Of a DNA stretch of 5,423 bases, positions 5,419-5,423 are shown piece after piece. This DNA comes from Paludibacteraceae bacterium (GTDB taxonomy: Bacteria; Bacteroidota; Bacteroidia; Bacteroidales; Paludibacteraceae), in the NCBI GenBank assembly GCA_017646225.1, contig JAGCMZ010000245.1:1-5423 (forward strand), given 5' to 3'. How positions within the stretch are numbered: the first letter of the stretch is position 1; each line of letters starts with the position of its first letter. The position numbers and the translations under genes were made by a program. Under the pieces are notes generated by a model, which saw only the letters and a program-made list of their open reading frames with translations, did no database searches and was not told the DNA's origin.

Positions 5419-5423
5419 GCATC

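Overview
The window looks like chromosomal DNA from a member of the Bacteroidota, most likely a Bacteroidales-type bacterium. The support is: promoter boxes of the form TAnnTTTG instead of the usual -10 hexamer, A-rich leaders without clear Shine-Dalgarno sequences, a DUF2582 small winged-helix protein, a DUF4105/Lnb-type membrane protein, and a PIN-PhoH protein with Bacteroidota-like sequence. The genus cannot be named from the sequence alone.

Layout, left to right. A plus-strand gene (77-751) encodes a lipoprotein of unknown function. It meets a minus-strand tRNA-Thr(CGT) (815-887) head-on, and the two share one symmetrical terminator hairpin (787-806). The 170 bp region 888-1057 holds divergent promoters: one for the tRNA on the minus strand, and one for a 66-residue winged-helix protein (1058-1258) on the plus strand. 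Two hairpins follow (1267-1284 and 1319-1339). They insulate that gene from a convergent minus-strand pair: a PIN-PhoH ATPase (3939-2605), then, 22 bp downstream, an Lnb-like DUF4105 protein (2582-1359). A 78 bp divergent spacer separates phoH from folC on the plus strand (4018-5220).

The folC reading frame is interrupted by an in-frame TAA at 4702-4704. Everything on both sides is well conserved and in the same frame, so the gene is split into an ATPase half (228 residues) and a C-terminal half (171 codons). The last 200 bp contain no gene. They are almost wholly occupied by a long imperfect inverted repeat (about 5234-5402) with 15 bp perfect outer arms and a 9 bp inner stem. It resembles a palindromic intergenic repeat or MITE-like element and ends in a short 8 bp tandem repeat.

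The genes are mostly housekeeping: RNA metabolism (phoH), envelope lipoprotein maturation (the Lnb candidate), folate metabolism (folC) and translation (tRNA-Thr). No phage, CRISPR or defence system is seen. The points that most deserve a second look are the interrupted folC, the palindromic element just after it, and the Lnb candidate.
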